Assembly (NCBI GenBank): GCA_005877185.1
Contig: VBPQ01000091.1
Span: 1 to 6,155, forward strand
DNA: 6,155 bases
Source of the DNA: Nitrososphaerota archaeon
Lineage (GTDB): Archaea; Thermoproteota; Nitrososphaeria; Nitrososphaerales; Gagatemarchaeaceae
Reading direction: 5' to 3'
The number at the start of each line of letters is the position of its first letter. Position 1 is the first letter of the stretch. This document shows, in pieces, positions 5,754 through 6,155 of this stretch. Both the position numbers and the translations under genes were made by a program. The notes beneath the pieces were generated by a model. The model worked only from the letters and a program-made list of their open reading frames with translations. It searched no databases and had not been told where the DNA came from.

Positions 5754-6155
5754 ATGACACTCATCTTGGGTGCCAGCGACATTGCGGGCGTCCTGGACTA
5801 CCCCACCGCGATCGAGGCGGTGGAGGACGCCTTCCGAGACCTCGGCTCGGGGAACGCCGTGATGCCCGTCCGCCACACGATCAGGGTAGAAGCGCACGAA
5901 GGTGTGAGCGCGTTCATGCCGGCATACCTCCCCGGGAAGGACCAGCTGGGAATCAAAGTCGTCTCCGCCTTCGCGAGGAACAGAGAGAAATTTGGCCTCC
6001 CGACGGTTATCGGCTCGATACTTCTCCTGGACGCCAAGAGTGGAATGCCGATCGCCATCGTGGACGGCACCTACGTGACCGCCGTCAGAACTGCGGCCGC
6101 GAGCGCGGTGGCGACGAAGTATATGGCTAGGGAAGACGCCTCGACGCTGGGGATC
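5754..6155 (+). CDS. Ornithine cyclodeaminase / mu-crystallin family protein, N-terminal part (cut by window edge)
   Basis: The frame is open for 134 residues to the right edge; family members are about 310-330 residues, so about 40% is present. The N-terminal dimerisation and substrate domain is recognisable. Arg40 lies in VMPVRHTI, the conserved lysine is Lys68 in LGIKVVSAFARN, GSILLLDAKSGMPIAIVDGTYVTAVRTAA (87-115) carries Arg112, and the frame ends at LGI, where the Rossmann NAD(P)-binding motif (GxGxQ) should follow. Known activities in this family include ornithine cyclodeaminase (ornithine to proline and ammonia), archaeal alanine dehydrogenase, delta1-pyrroline-2-carboxylate reductase and other imino-acid reductases. 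The visible half does not decide among them. ATG at 5754 begins one base after the regulator's TGA, so translation is probably coupled, and the enzyme may be controlled by that regulator. Confidence 0.92.
   Translation, partial: MTLILGASDIAGVLDYPTAIEAVEDAFRDLGSGNAVMPVRHTIRVEAHEGVSAFMPAYLPGKDQLGIKVVSAFARNREKFGLPTVIGSILLLDAKSGMPIAIVDGTYVTAVRTAAASAVATKYMAREDASTLGI

Overview
The window looks like GC-rich chromosomal DNA from an archaeon, probably of the TACK group (Nitrososphaerota or Thermoproteota relatives); the phylum is a guess. The archaeal evidence is as follows. AT-rich TATA-like islands sit about 25-35 bases upstream of several starts that lack a Shine-Dalgarno sequence. The fused CoaBC resembles archaeal versions. 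The methionine synthase has only the catalytic domain. One regulator combines an XRE helix-turn-helix with a CBS-domain pair, a combination common in archaea. Arginine is often encoded by AGG. I see no RNA gene, CRISPR array, transposon or phage gene.

Layout, left to right. Positions 1-441 (minus) hold the N-terminal part of a nitroreductase-family flavoprotein that runs off the left edge. After a 156-base spacer comes coaBC (598-1935, minus), which carries out two central steps of coenzyme A synthesis. A short AT-rich divergent promoter region separates it from a plus-strand pair: a nitrilase-superfamily amidohydrolase (1962-2777) and an aldo/keto reductase (2800-4011). The reductase meets a minus-strand MetE-like methyltransferase (4008-5078) tail to tail, and the two stop codons share one CTAG. 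The methyltransferase is divergent from an XRE-CBS regulator (5144-5752), across a 65-base region with a TATA element and two inverted repeats. The regulator is followed after one base by an ornithine cyclodeaminase / alanine dehydrogenase-family enzyme (5754 to the right edge, truncated).

The genes are mostly housekeeping and amino-acid or cofactor metabolism. The part with most regulatory content is 5079-5145. There a DNA-binding protein with a likely adenosyl-ligand sensor domain sits back to back with a methionine-synthase-like gene, over inverted repeats. A local methionine/SAM-responsive circuit is a reasonable hypothesis but is not shown by sequence alone. I did not find a clearly new defence or mobile system.
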